64,000 nucleotides of DNA from Mucilaginibacter sp. 14171R-50 (GCF_010093045.1 NZ_CP048115.1:434001-498000), one strand, 5' to 3'. Shown: positions 8,899-18,842, counted from the stretch's first letter. Translations and numbers: made by a program. The notes: a model not told the origin generated them from the letters alone.

Positions 8899-9014
8899 TT
8901 AGTGACTTGTTAATTAGTGATCGGAGATTAGTCACTGTGTGGTCTCCAACCAATGGTATAAAAATGAAAAGAGGTTAAAGACTGATTAACTAATCTCTAA
9001 CCTCTTATCACTAA
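8899..9014. repeat. Quasi-palindromic word-like spacer (TTAGTGAT/GATTAGT vocabulary)
   Basis: The spacer between rpoA and rplQ contains a left arm (8899-8935) built from TTAGTGA and GGAGATTAG words. A right arm (8984-9014) is its approximate reverse complement (CTAATCTC, CTCTTATCACTAA). The arms would pair imperfectly around a central loop. The same vocabulary recurs at 31698-31733, 42190-42225 and 54720-54745. Confidence 0.7.
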
Positions 9015-9015
9015 A

Positions 9016-10008
9016 TTATTCTTCGTCCAACTTAAATTTAGACAGGTTCATACCAAAAGATAAGCCTTTTGATTTAACCAGGTCCTGAATCTCCGTTAAT
9101 GATTTTTTACCAAAGTTCCTGAATTTCAACATATCAGCAACATCGTACGATACCAGGTCTGCAAGGCTGCGGATATCTGCAGCTTTTAAGCAGTTTAGTG
9201 CGCGTACGCTCAGGTCAAGATCAACCAATTCGGTTTTAAGGATCTTGCGCATGTGCAAAATTTCCTCATCAACTTCTTTAGTTTCTTCTTTAGCCTGTGC
9301 TTCAAGCATCATGTTCTCGTCAGAGAACAGCATGAAGTGCTGGATAAGGATCTTAGCGGCTTGTTTCAACGCATCCTCCGGATGAATAGAGCCATCTGTA
9401 GAAATATCAAGGATCAGTTTTTCGTAATCCGTTTTTTGTTCTACACGATAGTTTTCAAGCGTATATTTTACATTCTTGATAGGTGTGAAGATCGAATCGA
9501 TAGCTATCACGCCTACGTTAGCATCAGGGTTTTTGTTTTCCTCGTTGCTGATGTAACCACGGCCTTTAGCAACAGTAAGCTCAACTTCAAGCGTTACTGA
9601 CGAATCCATGTTACAAATAACAAGATCAGGGTTCAATACGGTAAAGTTGTTCGAAAACTTAGTAATGTCGCCTGCAGAAAAAGCATCCTGGCCGTTAATG
9701 ATCACAAATATTTTCTCATTATCGCCCGACTCACCTGTTTTTTTAAAACGAACTTGTTTTAAGTTCAGGATGATCTCGGTTACGTCTTCAACCACACCTT
9801 TGATGGTCGAAAACTCGTGCATCACACCCGAAAAACGTACAGATGTAATTGCATAACCTTCTAATGAAGAAAGTAAGATACGACGCAGAGCATTACCAAT
9901 GGTTACACCGAAGCCTGGTTCTAACGGACGAAACTCAAACGTGCCATCAAAATCATTTGATTTCTGCATGATAACCTTGTCTGGTTTTTGAAATGCTAAA
10001 ATTGCCAT
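9016..10008 (-). CDS. rpoA: DNA-directed RNA polymerase subunit alpha
   Basis: A 330-residue alpha subunit. The N-terminal assembly domain has the signature [25 protein letters not shown] (written here in part: [15 protein letters not shown]). The C-terminal domain has the helix-hairpin-helix region [17 protein letters not shown] and [12 protein letters not shown]. It dimerises and nucleates RNA polymerase assembly, and the CTD contacts DNA and activators. Length matches the family (329 in E. coli). Position between rpsD and rplQ is the standard alpha-operon order, although spacers on both sides are unusually long (162 and 190 bp) and repeat-filled. Confidence 0.98.
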   Translation of the reverse strand: MAILAFQKPDKVIMQKSNDFDGTFEFRPLEPGFGVTIGNALRRILLSSLEGYAITSVRFSGVMHEFSTIKGVVEDVTEIILNLKQVRFKKTGESGDNEKIFVIINGQDAFSAGDITKFSNNFTVLNPDLVICNMDSSVTLEVELTVAKGRGYISNEENKNPDANVGVIAIDSIFTPIKNVKYTLENYRVEQKTDYEKLILDISTDGSIHPEDALKQAAKILIQHFMLFSDENMMLEAQAKEETKEVDEEILHMRKILKTELVDLDLSVRALNCLKAADIRSLADLVSYDVADMLKFRNFGKKSLTEIQDLVKSKGLSFGMNLSKFKLDEE

Positions 10009-10037
10009 TTATATCTTTTATTTATTGTTTACTAATA

Positions 10038-10162
10038 GATTTGAGATGTTAGACCTGAGATATGAGATTAAATCACTCATCGTAAATCTTTCATCTTTTT
10101 TGGTTTATCATAAAATGCGAAATCTGCGACACGTATTTTGTCTCAGATCTCACATCTCAATT
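10038..10162. repeat. Quasi-palindromic word-like spacer (TTGAGATGTGAGATCTGAGA vocabulary)
   Basis: Fills most of the 162-bp rpsD-rpoA spacer. Left arm 10038-10069 contains TTGAGATG, CCTGAGATATGAGATT. Right arm 10136-10162 is the approximate reverse complement (GTCTCAGATCTCACATCTCAA). The motif is made of shifted copies of GAGAT-type words, so each arm is internally near-repetitive. Confidence 0.7.
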
Positions 10163-10170
10163 CTTACATC

Positions 10171-10779
10171 TTACTTAGAGTATAACTCGACGATCAGGTT
10201 CTCTTTGATGTTCTCAGGAATCTCATCGCGGTTTGGATAGTTTAAGAACTTACCTGATAATTCATCAGCGTTCCACTCCAACCAGCTATATTTATTTACT
10301 TTACGGCCAGCTACCGAATTGGTAATGCTTTCAAGTGATTTTGATTTTTCGCGTACTGCAATAACGTCGCCGGCTTTAAGCTGGTACGAAGCGATGTTTA
10401 CCACGCTGCCGTTTACAGTAATGTGTTTGTGGCCTACTAACTGGCGTGCACCCGAACGTGTAGGAGCAATACCTAAACGGTAAACTGCATTATCCAAACG
10501 TGCTTCTAAAAACTTTAATAAGTTTTCGCCGGTGATACCTTCTTTAGCAGAAGCTGTATGGAATAAGTTTTCGAACTGGCGCTCTAATACACCGTAAGTG
10601 TATTTAACTTTTTGTTTTTCCATCAACTGTACCGCGTACTCAGATTGCTTTCCTCTTCTTTTAGAAGCGCCATGCATACCTGGTCCGTAGTTTTTTCTTT
10701 CTAACGCTTTATCCGGACCGAAGATCGGTTCGCGGAACCTGCGCGCAATTTTTGATTTGGGGCCTGTATATCTTGCCAT
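10171..10779 (-). CDS. rpsD: 30S ribosomal protein S4
   Basis: A 202-residue S4 beginning [18 protein letters not shown], with the S4 RNA-binding domain in the middle ([30 protein letters not shown] in part). S4 is a primary 16S rRNA binder and in many bacteria represses its own operon. It has no zinc-knuckle cysteines, so it is the C-minus form. It lies between rpsK and rpoA as in the standard alpha operon. Normal length. Confidence 0.98.
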   Translation of the reverse strand: MARYTGPKSKIARRFREPIFGPDKALERKNYGPGMHGASKRRGKQSEYAVQLMEKQKVKYTYGVLERQFENLFHTASAKEGITGENLLKFLEARLDNAVYRLGIAPTRSGARQLVGHKHITVNGSVVNIASYQLKAGDVIAVREKSKSLESITNSVAGRKVNKYSWLEWNADELSGKFLNYPNRDEIPENIKENLIVELYSK

Positions 10780-10846
10780 TATTTGTGTGTTTTAAAGTAT
10801 CAAACAGCCCGCAGCTGCCGAATCTTAGCTTTAAAAATTTAGTGAA

Positions 10847-11236
10847 TTAAACTCTTCTACGTTTAGACGGACGGCAACCATTGTGCGGAAGCGGTGTAAT
10901 GTCTCTTATAGTAGTTACTTCGATACCTGTGGTTTGCAGGGTACGTATTGCCGACTCGCGGCCTGAACCCGGACCTTTAACAAATACCTCTACTTTGCGT
11001 AAACCTAAGTCGTAAGCAACTTTACCGCAATCGGCAGCAGCCTGACCGGCAGCGTAAGGGGTGTTCTTTTTAGAACCTTTAAAGCCCATTTTACCTGCAG
11101 ACGACCATGATATAGCCTGGCCGCTTTTGTTGGTAAGGGTAATGATGATGTTGTTAAAAGTTGCGTTGATGTGTGCTTCGCCTACAGCGTCGATAACAAC
11201 AATACGCTTTTTGGTAACTTTTTTGCTTTTAGCCAT
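10847..11236 (-). CDS. rpsK: 30S ribosomal protein S11
   Basis: A 129-residue S11 with the typical basic N-terminus, the core [18 protein letters not shown] and the C-terminal signature [18 protein letters not shown]11 forms part of the 30S platform near the mRNA exit channel. It follows rpsM in the alpha operon with a 128-bp spacer, longer than usual. Length and motifs are ordinary. Confidence 0.98.
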   Translation of the reverse strand: MAKSKKVTKKRIVVIDAVGEAHINATFNNIIITLTNKSGQAISWSSAGKMGFKGSKKNTPYAAGQAAADCGKVAYDLGLRKVEVFVKGPGSGRESAIRTLQTTGIEVTTIRDITPLPHNGCRPSKRRRV

Positions 11237-11364
11237 TTTTTTAATTATTGATTTAATGAATTACTGAGTTAGTGACTAACTCGGACCCATTAATCGTTTT
11301 CTAATTTATTATTCCTGGCAAGCTTAAAGTATCAACTACCCACCGCTCACCAATCAACTATTTA
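11237..11364. other. rpsM-rpsK spacer with small palindrome
   Basis: This 128-bp spacer holds a perfect 7-bp hairpin (GAGTTAG-TGA-CTAACTC) and TTAATGAATTA/ATCAACTATTTACTATT words, in the same style as the other word-like spacers of the operon. No gene or promoter is evident. Confidence 0.5.
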
Positions 11365-11742
11365 CTATTTAGTAGCTTTCTTTTTGTTAGCAACTGTTTT
11401 ACGTTTTCCTTTACGGGTACGTGAGTTGTTTTTGGTGCGCTGGCCACGTAATGGTAAACCTTTACGATGACGGGTGCCACGGTAGCAGCCAATATCCATT
11501 AAACGTTTGATGTTAAGCTGTACTTCTGAACGTAAAGCACCTTCAACCTTAATTTGATCGTTTATGATGGTACGGATAGCAGTTAACTGCTCGTCTGTCC
11601 AATCCTGAACTTTAATATTAACGTCGATACCTGCCTGGTTCAAAATATCCTGAGCGGTAGAGCGGCCAATGCCGTAGATATAGGTTAAGCCTATTTCGCC
11701 TCTTTTATTTTTTGGTAAATCAATACCTGAGATCCTTGCCAT
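11365..11742 (-). CDS. rpsM: 30S ribosomal protein S13
   Basis: A 125-residue S13 with the N-terminal [25 protein letters not shown] and the C-terminal signature [19 protein letters not shown] (quoted in part), followed by a Lys-rich tail that reaches toward the tRNA sites. It bridges the 30S head to the 50S subunit. It is first in the alpha operon after rpmJ, with a 73-bp gap. Confidence 0.98.
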   Translation of the reverse strand: MARISGIDLPKNKRGEIGLTYIYGIGRSTAQDILNQAGIDVNIKVQDWTDEQLTAIRTIINDQIKVEGALRSEVQLNIKRLMDIGCYRGTRHRKGLPLRGQRTKNNSRTRKGKRKTVANKKKATK

Positions 11743-11815
11743 ATTTGTTTGTTGTTTTTAAGTAATACCGAACGGCGGGCCACCGTTGTACGGGTTACAA
11801 TTTCTTCTTTTTTAA

Positions 11816-11932
11816 TTATCCCTGACGCTGCTTAAACTTCGGATTCTTTTTGTTTATCACATAAAGTTTCCCGTTACGGCGGATGATCTTGCAATCAACA
11901 CTACGTTTTTTAATGGATGCTCTAACTTTCAT
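11816..11932 (-). CDS. rpmJ: 50S ribosomal protein L36
   Basis: A 38-residue L36 read on the minus strand from ATG at 11930-11932 to TAA at 11816-11818. It begins [16 protein letters not shown] and ends NPKFKQRQG. Only one cysteine (Cys14) is present, so the four-residue zinc site of C-plus L36 is absent; this is a zinc-independent form, usual in Bacteroidota. It is 7 bp after infA and precedes rpsM, the standard order. Confidence 0.97.
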   Translation of the reverse strand: MKVRASIKKRSVDCKIIRRNGKLYVINKKNPKFKQRQG

Positions 11933-11939
11933 CTCGTTG

Positions 11940-12158
11940 TTATTTATATCTGTAGGTTATTCTTCCTTTTGTTAAATCATACGGGCTCATCTCCAACTTA
12001 ACCCTGTCGCCGGGTAATATTTTGATGTAGTGCATCCGCATTTTACCGGATATGTGTGCAATAATCTCGTGGCCATTTTCAAGTTCAACTCTAAACATTG
12101 CGTTTGACAATGCTTCGCGAATTGTACCATCTTGCTCAATCGAGGATTGTTTTGCCAT
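11940..12158 (-). CDS. infA: Translation initiation factor IF-1
   Basis: A 72-residue single OB-fold protein. Recognisable segments are [41 protein letters not shown] and [17 protein letters not shown] (quoted piecewise). IF-1 binds the 30S A site and helps IF-2 and IF-3 during initiation. It lies between map and rpmJ, the usual arrangement. Length equals the E. coli protein. Confidence 0.98.
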   Translation of the reverse strand: MAKQSSIEQDGTIREALSNAMFRVELENGHEIIAHISGKMRMHYIKILPGDRVKLEMSPYDLTKGRITYRYK

Positions 12159-12221
12159 ATTTTACTGATTATTACTTAATTATCCACCCCAAAACCGGGA
12201 TGCAAAATTAATAAAAAATAT

Positions 12222-13013
12222 TTAATTTTTATTCTTTTCTTCTAAAACTTTATCAATGTACTCAAACGTCGATAAAACATCGGGTTTCCCCCTTTTTACG
12301 GCAACCGTATGCTCGTAATGTGCCGATGGCTTTTTATCCACGGTTGATACGGTCCATCCATCATCCCAAAACTTAACACCGGCGCGCCCTGCATTAATCA
12401 TCGGCTCAATGGCTATTACCATCCCCTCTTCTAATTTAATGCCTGAGCCGCGCTTACCGTAGTTAGGCACTTCAGGTTTTTCGTGCAGGCGGGTACCCAC
12501 ACCGTGGCCAACCAGTTCTTTCACTACCCCAAAGCCGTTTTTTTCGGCATGCTCTTGTACCGCGTAGCCAATATCACCAATGCGCATGCCTACCACAGCC
12601 TTCTCAACGCCCAGGTCTAAACACTCGCGCGTAACCCGCATCAGCTTTTTAGTGTTTTCGTCAACCTCACCAATGGCAAAGGTAAAAGCCGAGTCGCCGT
12701 AATATTTGTTCAATATTACACCGCAATCAACCGATACCAGGTCGCCTTCAACTAAAACATGTTTACCCGGGAAGCCGTGTACCACCTGATCGTTAAGCGA
12801 TATGCATAACGAATATGGAAAGCCATTATAATTTAAAAATGCCGGAACCCCGCCGTTATCGCGGATAAAGGTTTCGGCAAGTTTATTTAATTCGATGGTA
12901 GTTACACCGGGGCCAATAACTTTAGCTATCTCCCCATGTGTTTTGGAAACAAGTAAAGAACTTTCTCTTATTAGTTCTATCTCTTCGACAGACTTATAAA
13001 TGATCTTTGACAT
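12222..13013 (-). CDS. map: Methionine aminopeptidase, type I
   Basis: A 263-residue pita-bread-fold metalloprotease that removes the initiator methionine from nascent proteins. The metal ligands are recognisable as the Asp residues of SVDCG and YGDSAF, the His of GHGVGTRLHE, the Glu of IAIEPM and the C-terminal Glu of HYEHTVAV. No N-terminal zinc-finger extension, so it is type Ia-like. The gene lies 8 bp after secY and 63 bp before infA, the conserved secY-map-infA order that ties it to translation. Confidence 0.96.
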   Translation of the reverse strand: MSKIIYKSVEEIELIRESSLLVSKTHGEIAKVIGPGVTTIELNKLAETFIRDNGGVPAFLNYNGFPYSLCISLNDQVVHGFPGKHVLVEGDLVSVDCGVILNKYYGDSAFTFAIGEVDENTKKLMRVTRECLDLGVEKAVVGMRIGDIGYAVQEHAEKNGFGVVKELVGHGVGTRLHEKPEVPNYGKRGSGIKLEEGMVIAIEPMINAGRAGVKFWDDGWTVSTVDKKPSAHYEHTVAVKRGKPDVLSTFEYIDKVLEEKNKN

Positions 13014-13021
13014 GTATGCTA

Positions 13022-14365
13022 TTAGATAACCGGTGGTGTAGCACCCGAAGCTGTAGGGATACTTGCACGGCCTTTTATCCTGCCTGTTTTCATCAAACCA
13101 TCGTAATGGCGCATTAACAAATGGCTTTCAATTTGCTGCAATGTATCTAATACCACACCCACCAGGATGATCAATGATGTACCACCAAAAAATCTTGAAA
13201 AGATGCTGCTAACACCTACTAAACTGGCTATTGCAGGTATAATAGCTACAATGGCTAAGAAAATAGAACCAGGCAATGTTATTTTAGAGATAACCCCGTC
13301 AATAAAATCAGCCGTTGATTTACCTGGTTTAATACCAGGAATAAACCCGCCGTTCTTTTTCATATCATCAGCCATTTGGTTTGGGTTAACTGTAATAGCT
13401 GTATAAAAGTAGGTGAACAATATAATTAATATACCAAATATCAAATTATGCTGCCATGAGTTATAATTTGACAAGGCCATTAAAAAGCTGTTTGTTGAAA
13501 CAGACGGAAAGAAGCTTGATACCGTTGCGGGTATAAACATTAAGGCCTGGGCAAATATAATAGGCATTACGCCTGCAGCATTTACCTTTAAAGGTATGTA
13601 CTGGCGTACACCGCCATACTGCTTGTTACCAACAATACGTTTGGCATATTGTACAGCTATTTTACGTGTGCCCTGTACTATAAGTATGGTAAACATTACT
13701 ACACCAAGCAACGCTACAATTTCAACAATAAAGGTAATTAAACCACCCGGCCCACCGGTACGCGATTGAAACTCCACAATAAAGGCGCTTGGCAGTTGTG
13801 CAATAATACCCACCATGATGATAAGCGATATACCGTTACCAATACCTTTATCGGTGATTTTTTCGCCCAGCCACATTACAAACAGGGTACCCGCAGTTAA
13901 TACACACGTATTTAATACGGTGAAGTAAGGGTTACCAATAAGCATTGCATCCGGGGTTATCTGCGATTTTAAATACGCAACAGCCTGTACCGCGGTAATA
14001 CCTATTGTAAGGTAGCGTGTCCACTGGTTTATCTTGTTACGTCCGCTTTCGCCTTCCTTCTGCAATTTAATAAAGTATGGCACTGCAATACCCAATAACT
14101 GCACAACAATGGATGCAGAAATATAAGGCATAACACCCAAAGCCATAATAGACGAGCGAGAGAACGAGCCACCGGCAAACATGTTTAACAGCCCTAAAAG
14201 CCCTTCTTTGTTTTGGCTGGCATTAAGTGCTGCGGCGTTTACACCCGGTAAAACAACAAACGAACCTACGCGATATATCAAAAGAAATAAGAGTGTGTTT
14301 ATAATACGCACTCTTAGATCTTCAATTTTCCAGATATTGGATAATGTGGTGAATAATTTCTTCAT
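13022..14365 (-). CDS. secY: Protein translocase subunit SecY
   Basis: A 447-residue polytopic membrane protein with ten expected transmembrane helices. It has the N-terminal RIINTLLFLLIYRVGSF (in part) and the loop GGVRQYIPLKVNAAGVMPIIFAQAL (in part), which includes the ribosome/SecA-binding region. It forms the SecYEG channel for protein export and membrane insertion. It sits between rplO and map, with 6 and 8 bp gaps, as expected in the spc operon. Length is typical. Confidence 0.98.
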   Translation of the reverse strand: MKKLFTTLSNIWKIEDLRVRIINTLLFLLIYRVGSFVVLPGVNAAALNASQNKEGLLGLLNMFAGGSFSRSSIMALGVMPYISASIVVQLLGIAVPYFIKLQKEGESGRNKINQWTRYLTIGITAVQAVAYLKSQITPDAMLIGNPYFTVLNTCVLTAGTLFVMWLGEKITDKGIGNGISLIIMVGIIAQLPSAFIVEFQSRTGGPGGLITFIVEIVALLGVVMFTILIVQGTRKIAVQYAKRIVGNKQYGGVRQYIPLKVNAAGVMPIIFAQALMFIPATVSSFFPSVSTNSFLMALSNYNSWQHNLIFGILIILFTYFYTAITVNPNQMADDMKKNGGFIPGIKPGKSTADFIDGVISKITLPGSIFLAIVAIIPAIASLVGVSSIFSRFFGGTSLIILVGVVLDTLQQIESHLLMRHYDGLMKTGRIKGRASIPTASGATPPVI

Positions 14366-14371
14366 CGAAAT

Positions 14372-14818
14372 TTACAACTTTACAATAGTTCCGCCGGCTG
14401 CTTCAATAGCTTTTTGTGCAGTAGCAGTAAATGCGTGTGCTTTAACTTCTAATTTGGCTTTTAATTCGCCACGGCCCAGTATCTTAACAAGATCGTTACG
14501 CGAAACTAAGCCGTGTTCTTTCAGTATGGCAAAATCAACCGCCTCTAACGAGAACTTCTCGGTTAAAGCTTGCAATACATCAAGGTTAACACCAACATAC
14601 TCTACACGGTTAGGATTTTTAAAGCCTACCTTAGGCACACGGCGCTGTAATGGCATCTGGCCGCCCTCAAAACCTACCTTGGTAGATGTACCTGAACGCG
14701 AACCTGCGCCTTTATGGCCACGGGTTGATGTACCGCCACGGCCAGAACCTGTACCACGGCCAATTCTTTTCCTATTTTTAGTAGAACCTTCTGCAGGTTT
14801 AAGATTACTTAAATTCAT
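14372..14818 (-). CDS. rplO: 50S ribosomal protein L15
   Basis: A 148-residue L15 starting MNLSNLKPAEGSTKNRKRIG with the Gly/Arg-rich N-terminal extension (GRGTGSGRGGTSTRGHKGAGSR in part) that threads into 23S rRNA. The globular C-terminal half contains GFEGGQMPLQRRVPK. Gene order rpmD-rplO-secY is standard. Normal length. Confidence 0.98.
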   Translation of the reverse strand: MNLSNLKPAEGSTKNRKRIGRGTGSGRGGTSTRGHKGAGSRSGTSTKVGFEGGQMPLQRRVPKVGFKNPNRVEYVGVNLDVLQALTEKFSLEAVDFAILKEHGLVSRNDLVKILGRGELKAKLEVKAHAFTATAQKAIEAAGGTIVKL

Positions 14819-14822
14819 GATA

Positions 14823-15002
14823 TTAAATATTTTCTACTGCTACCAAGTGGTTAACTTTTCTAACCATACCAATAATAGCTGCAGTGGCTTCAACTTCCAC
14901 GCTGTGGTTAATTTTCTTAAGGCCTAAAGCCTCAACAGTTTTTTTCTGGCGCTCGCTTCTGTCGATAACGCTTTTAATTTGTGTTATTTTAATTTTCGAC
15001 AT
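14823..15002 (-). CDS. rpmD: 50S ribosomal protein L30
   Basis: A 59-residue L30 read from ATG at 15000-15002 to TAA at 14823-14825. It begins [19 protein letters not shown] and contains [10 protein letters not shown] and [12 protein letters not shown], the conserved L30 segments. It is small and peripheral on the 50S subunit. It lies 6 bp after rpsE and 4 bp before rplO, the expected place. Confidence 0.97.
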   Translation of the reverse strand: MSKIKITQIKSVIDRSERQKKTVEALGLKKINHSVEVEATAAIIGMVRKVNHLVAVENI

Positions 15003-15008
15003 AACTGA

Positions 15009-15527
15009 TTATCCGTTAAATACTTTTCCTAAACTAATACCGCGCTGTTGAGCTACTGTATGCGCATCGCGCAATTGCGATAATGCAGATACGGTTGCTT
15101 TAACCACGTTGTGCGGGTTTGACGAACCCTTTGATTTTGCCAATACATTGTGTACACCGGCACTTTCTAATACCGCACGCATTGCACCACCGGCAATAAC
15201 ACCGGTACCGTTAGCTGCTGGTTTAATGTAAACAAAACCACCGCTAAATTTACCTATCTGATCATGAGGGATGGTGCTGTTAATGATCGGAACCTTTACC
15301 AGGTTCTTTTTAGCATCATCAATACCTTTAGCGATAGCTTCGGTAACCTCTTTTGCTTTACCCAAGCCGTAACCTACAACGCCATTCTCATCGCCTACTA
15401 CCACAATGGCACTAAAGCTGAAAGTACGGCCGCCTTTGGTTACTTTGGCTACACGCTGTATGCTAACCAGGCGATCTTTTAATTCGATCTCGCTGGTTTT
15501 TACTCTTTTTATGTTGATTGTTGACAT
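15009..15527 (-). CDS. rpsE: 30S ribosomal protein S5
   Basis: A 172-residue S5 with the N-terminal double-stranded-RNA-binding-like domain ([19 protein letters not shown] in part) and the C-terminal domain with [13 protein letters not shown]5 contributes to translational accuracy and to mRNA unwinding at the entry channel. It lies between rplR (11 bp) and rpmD (6 bp). Ordinary length. Confidence 0.98.
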   Translation of the reverse strand: MSTINIKRVKTSEIELKDRLVSIQRVAKVTKGGRTFSFSAIVVVGDENGVVGYGLGKAKEVTEAIAKGIDDAKKNLVKVPIINSTIPHDQIGKFSGGFVYIKPAANGTGVIAGGAMRAVLESAGVHNVLAKSKGSSNPHNVVKATVSALSQLRDAHTVAQQRGISLGKVFNG

Positions 15528-15538
15528 TTCCTGTTTGA

Positions 15539-15886
15539 TTAAAAGTTTAAACCACCCTCACGTGCACCGTCGGCCAACGATTTGATACGGCCGTGATACA
15601 GGTAACCATTCCTGTCAAAAACCACATCTTTAATACCTGCGGCAATGGCCTTTTCGGCTACTAATTTACCTACAGCTACAGATTGGTCTGACTTTGTTGT
15701 ACCGCTTGCTACAAAATCTTTTGATAATGATGAAGCAGATACAATGGTTTTTCCTGATACATCGTCAATAATTTGTGCATAGATGCCTTTGTTGCTTCTG
15801 AATACAGATAAACGCGGGCGTGCTGATGAACCTGAAAGGCGTTTTCTGATGCCTTTTTTAATCCTGTCTCTTCTTGATAGTTTCAT
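15539..15886 (-). CDS. rplR: 50S ribosomal protein L18
   Basis: A 115-residue L18 with [20 protein letters not shown] (in part) and the C-terminal [23 protein letters not shown] (in part), which binds 5S rRNA together with L5 and L25. It is 5 bp downstream of rplF, the normal order. No unusual feature. Confidence 0.98.
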   Translation of the reverse strand: MKLSRRDRIKKGIRKRLSGSSARPRLSVFRSNKGIYAQIIDDVSGKTIVSASSLSKDFVASGTTKSDQSVAVGKLVAEKAIAAGIKDVVFDRNGYLYHGRIKSLADGAREGGLNF

Positions 15887-15891
15887 GACGA

Positions 15892-16449
15892 TTATTTTTT
15901 AGATGCTGATTTACCTGCTTTTCTTCTCAATACTTCGCCAACAAACTTGATACCTTTACCTTTGTAAGGCTCTGGAGCGCGTAACGAGCGTATTTTCGCC
16001 GCTACCTGTCCAATCAATTGTTTATCGTTTGATTCCAGGATGATGGTGGGGTTTTTACCCTTCTCAGCAGTGGTTGTAACTTTAATTTCTTGTGGTAATT
16101 GAAACACGTAGTGGTGAGAGAAACCCAACACTAAATCTAACGTATTGCCCTGGTTAGTTGCACGGTAACCCACACCAACTAATTCCTGCTCTACTTTGTA
16201 ACCGGTGGTTACACCAACTACCATGTTGTTGATAAGCGAACGGTATAAACCGTGTAGTGCTTTATGACGCTTTTGGTCAGACGGGCGTTTTACCAATAAC
16301 TGGTCGCCTTCTTGTTCAACGATGATATCTCTATCAACTGCCTGTTGCAATTCGCCTTTAGGGCCTTTTACAGTAACAACATTATCTGCTGATACAGTAA
16401 CGGTAACTCCGCTGGTTAATGCAATAGGTGCTTTTCCTATTCTTGACAT
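15892..16449 (-). CDS. rplF: 50S ribosomal protein L6
   Basis: A 185-residue L6 with two alpha/beta repeats and the C-terminal signature [23 protein letters not shown] (in part). It lies near the GTPase-associated centre of the 50S subunit. It follows rpsH by 17 bp and precedes rplR. Length is slightly above the 177 of E. coli because of a C-terminal Lys-rich tail. Confidence 0.98.
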   Translation of the reverse strand: MSRIGKAPIALTSGVTVTVSADNVVTVKGPKGELQQAVDRDIIVEQEGDQLLVKRPSDQKRHKALHGLYRSLINNMVVGVTTGYKVEQELVGVGYRATNQGNTLDLVLGFSHHYVFQLPQEIKVTTTAEKGKNPTIILESNDKQLIGQVAAKIRSLRAPEPYKGKGIKFVGEVLRRKAGKSASKK

Positions 16450-16466
16450 TGCTTAATTTCCTCCTA

Positions 16467-16865
16467 TTAATAAACGTAGCATAAAACTTCGCCACCTACA
16501 TTTTGCGCACGCGCCTCTTTATCGGTCATTACACCTTTAGATGTTGATAGGATAGCGATACCTAAACCATTTAACACACGTGGCATGGTATCCATACCGG
16601 CGTATTTCCTCAAACCTGGTTTACTAATACGTGCAATGCTGCGTATAGCAGAAATTTTAGTTATCGGGTGGTACTTCAAAGCAACCTTGATGGTGCCCTG
16701 AGGTCCGTTATCCTCAAACTTGTAATTAGCAATGTAACCTTTTTCGAAAAGCACTTTAGTGATTTCCTTTTTCAGATTTGATGCAGGAATTTCAACAACC
16801 CTATGGTTGGCTTTAATAGCATTCCTTACTCTTGTAAGATAATCTGCGATTGGATCTGTATTCAT
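16467..16865 (-). CDS. rpsH: 30S ribosomal protein S8
   Basis: A 132-residue S8 beginning [20 protein letters not shown], with the C-terminal signature [21 protein letters not shown]8 binds the central domain of 16S rRNA and in E. coli represses the spc operon. An unusual 159-bp spacer with a strong hairpin separates it from rpsN upstream, whereas most genes of this cluster are within 20 bp of each other. Confidence 0.98.
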   Translation of the reverse strand: MNTDPIADYLTRVRNAIKANHRVVEIPASNLKKEITKVLFEKGYIANYKFEDNGPQGTIKVALKYHPITKISAIRSIARISKPGLRKYAGMDTMPRVLNGLGIAILSTSKGVMTDKEARAQNVGGEVLCYVY

Positions 16866-16962
16866 TATTGTTGTTTATGATAGTGGTTTCCTTCCCGTAA
16901 CATCCGGGGCGACCTTCTATCGGTTAATTCTTTTATAAAATTCGAGCCGCGAAAATACGAAA

Positions 16963-16995
16963 AATTCAAAACATATTTAAGGTATGTTTTGAATT
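16963..16995 (-). promoter_or_regulatory. Perfect 13-bp hairpin in the rpsN-rpsH spacer
   Basis: AATTCAAAACATA (16963-16975) and TATGTTTTGAATT (16983-16995) are exact reverse complements around a 7-base loop. The hairpin lies midway in the 159-bp spacer. It lacks a run of T directly after the stem, so it is more likely an RNA processing, stabilising or regulatory structure than a terminator. Confidence 0.6.
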
Positions 16996-17024
16996 CGTTG
17001 ATCGCTTTGCGAATCAGATGATAA

Positions 17025-17294
17025 TTACCAGCTTGCTTTTTTAACACCCGGTATTTTACCAGCCAATGCCATATCACGGAATGTTACACGAGATATACCA
17101 AACTGGCGCATATAACCACGCGGGCGGCCGGTTAATTTGCAACGGTTGTGCAATTTTACAGGTGATGAAGCCTTAGGTAATTTATCTAAGCCTATGTAAT
17201 CGCCGGCTGCTTTTAACGCTGCCCTTTTCTCAGCAAATTTTGCTACTAATTTGGCACGTTTTACTTCACGAGCCTTTACGCCTTCTTTAGCCAT
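17025..17294 (-). CDS. rpsN: 30S ribosomal protein S14
   Basis: An 89-residue S14 from the ATG at 17292-17294; earlier in-frame codons run into rplE and do not look like S14. It begins [20 protein letters not shown] and ends with the signature [21 protein letters not shown] (in part). The zinc-binding cysteines of the short S14 form are missing; only a single Cys in HNRCKLTGR remains, so it is the longer zinc-free type. Its start overlaps the last 8 bases of rplE, suggesting translational coupling. Confidence 0.97.
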   Translation of the reverse strand: MAKEGVKAREVKRAKLVAKFAEKRAALKAAGDYIGLDKLPKASSPVKLHNRCKLTGRPRGYMRQFGISRVTFRDMALAGKIPGVKKASW

Positions 17295-17856
17295 TGTTAG
17301 TTGGGGTTTGATTTTTAAATGGTAAACCAAATTGTTTAAGTAACTCCAATGCTTCAACATCGTTTGTTGCCGAGGTTACAAAGGTAATATCCATACCTTG
17401 AATTTTATTGATCTTGTCAATATTGATCTCGGGGAATATTATCTGTTCTGATATACCTAAGGTATAGTTTCCGCGTCCGTCAAAACCTTTATCGTTGATG
17501 CCTTTAAAATCACGAATACGTGGCAGGGCAACAGCAATTAAGCGGTCTAAAAACTCATACATTGTATTATCGCGTAATGTTACACGTACACCAATTGGCA
17601 TACCTTTACGCAATTTGAAGTTAGAGATATCCTTTTTAGATTTTGAAGCAACCGCCTGCTGGCCAGTAATGGTAGTTAGCTCGGTGATTGTGTTCTCGAT
17701 AAGTTTTTTATCGGTAGTAGCACCGCCAACACCCTGGTTAATGGCTATTTTTTGCAACTTAGGAACCTGCATTACGCTTTTATAAGCAAACTTATCTTTA
17801 AGCGCGGTGCGTATCTCTTCCTTATATTTTGATTTTAATCTTGGTACGTAAGCCAT
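17287..17856 (-). CDS. rplE: 50S ribosomal protein L5
   Basis: A 189-residue L5 with [18 protein letters not shown]-like beginning (seen as [18 protein letters not shown]) and the core [21 protein letters not shown] (in part). L5 binds 5S rRNA and contacts the P-site tRNA. It begins at 17856, sharing one base with the rplX stop codon (TAATG), and its end overlaps rpsN. Standard order rplN-rplX-rplE-rpsN-rpsH. Confidence 0.98.
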   Translation of the reverse strand: MAYVPRLKSKYKEEIRTALKDKFAYKSVMQVPKLQKIAINQGVGGATTDKKLIENTITELTTITGQQAVASKSKKDISNFKLRKGMPIGVRVTLRDNTMYEFLDRLIAVALPRIRDFKGINDKGFDGRGNYTLGISEQIIFPEINIDKINKIQGMDITFVTSATNDVEALELLKQFGLPFKNQTPTNNG

Positions 17857-18197
17857 TACTTAATTTCCTCCCCTGATTTTTTTGATACTCTAACCAATTT
17901 GCCGGCATCGTTTAATTTACGGCCAACACGGGTTGTTTTACCTGTTTTAGGTTCAACCAGCGCCAGGTTAGAAATGTGTATAGCAGCTTCCTGTTTTACA
18001 ATTCCGCCGTTAGGGTTGGCTGCATTAGGCTTGGTGTGTTTAGATACCATATTAGCACCTTCAACAACAGCCCTGTTTTTTTCAATGATAACTTCAACTA
18101 CTTTGCCTTGTGAACCTTTTGAGTCGCCGGCTATTACCTTAACTAAATCGCCCTTACGGATCTTCAATTTAGCTGGTTTTGTGATTTTCTTTTCCAT
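17856..18197 (-). CDS. rplX: 50S ribosomal protein L24
   Basis: A 113-residue L24 with the KOW motif [21 protein letters not shown] (in part) near residues 13-35 and the conserved region around [11 protein letters not shown]24 is an early assembly initiator of the 50S subunit. It is 1 bp after rplN and its stop overlaps the rplE start. Ordinary. Confidence 0.98.
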   Translation of the reverse strand: MEKKITKPAKLKIRKGDLVKVIAGDSKGSQGKVVEVIIEKNRAVVEGANMVSKHTKPNAANPNGGIVKQEAAIHISNLALVEPKTGKTTRVGRKLNDAGKLVRVSKKSGEEIK

Positions 18198-18198
18198 A

Positions 18199-18567
18199 TT
18201 ACAATACCTCCGGTGCTAATGATACAATTTTCATAAATTGTTTTTCACGTAACTCTCTGGCAACAGGGCCAAATATACGTGTGCCCCTTGGCTCATCCTG
18301 GTTGTTTAACAAAACGGCTGCGTTATCGTCAAAACGGATATATGAACCATCTTTTCTGCGTATCTCTTTCTTGGTTCTAACCACTACGGCTTTAGATACA
18401 GTACCTTTTTTTACGTTACCTGATGGCAGGGCGCTTTTTACGGTAACTACAATCTTATCGCCAATAGAGGCATATCTTTTACCGGTACCACCTAATACGC
18501 GTATTACTAAAACTTCTTTAGCACCGCTGTTATCGGCTACATTTAATCTTGATTCCTGTTGTACCAT
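18199..18567 (-). CDS. rplN: 50S ribosomal protein L14
   Basis: A 122-residue L14 starting [20 protein letters not shown] with the signature [18 protein letters not shown] and the C-terminal [13 protein letters not shown]. It is part of the inter-subunit bridge region. One base separates it from rpsQ and from rplX. Length equals the standard. Confidence 0.98.
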   Translation of the reverse strand: MVQQESRLNVADNSGAKEVLVIRVLGGTGKRYASIGDKIVVTVKSALPSGNVKKGTVSKAVVVRTKKEIRRKDGSYIRFDDNAAVLLNNQDEPRGTRIFGPVARELREKQFMKIVSLAPEVL

Positions 18568-18568
18568 G

Positions 18569-18823
18569 TTATTTAGCCCTCTCTAAAATTTGAACTAATC
18601 TCCAGTTTTTGTTTTTGCTCAGCGGACGGGTTTCCATAATCAATACGGTATCGCCAACACCGCAGGTGTTTGCTTCGTCATGAGCCATAAATTTGGTAGT
18701 CTTCTTTACGAATTTACCATAGATGGGGTGCTTCACCTTCCGCTCTACAGCAACCACAATAGATTTTTCCATCTTATTGCTTACTACCAGGCCGGTACGT
18801 GTTTTTCTTAAATTTCTTTCCAT
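18569..18823 (-). CDS. rpsQ: 30S ribosomal protein S17
   Basis: An 84-residue OB-fold protein beginning [20 protein letters not shown] with [20 protein letters not shown] and the signature [20 protein letters not shown]. It binds the 5' domain of 16S rRNA. It lies between rpmC and rplN. Nothing odd. Confidence 0.98.
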   Translation of the reverse strand: MERNLRKTRTGLVVSNKMEKSIVVAVERKVKHPIYGKFVKKTTKFMAHDEANTCGVGDTVLIMETRPLSKNKNWRLVQILERAK

Positions 18824-18842
18824 TGTTTTCCGACGCTTAAAA

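Noticed and set aside
16865-17077. A 70-residue frame in the rpsN-rpsH spacer
   Set aside because: It starts inside rpsN, translates the hairpin region and resembles no protein; its stop merely touches the rpsH ATG.
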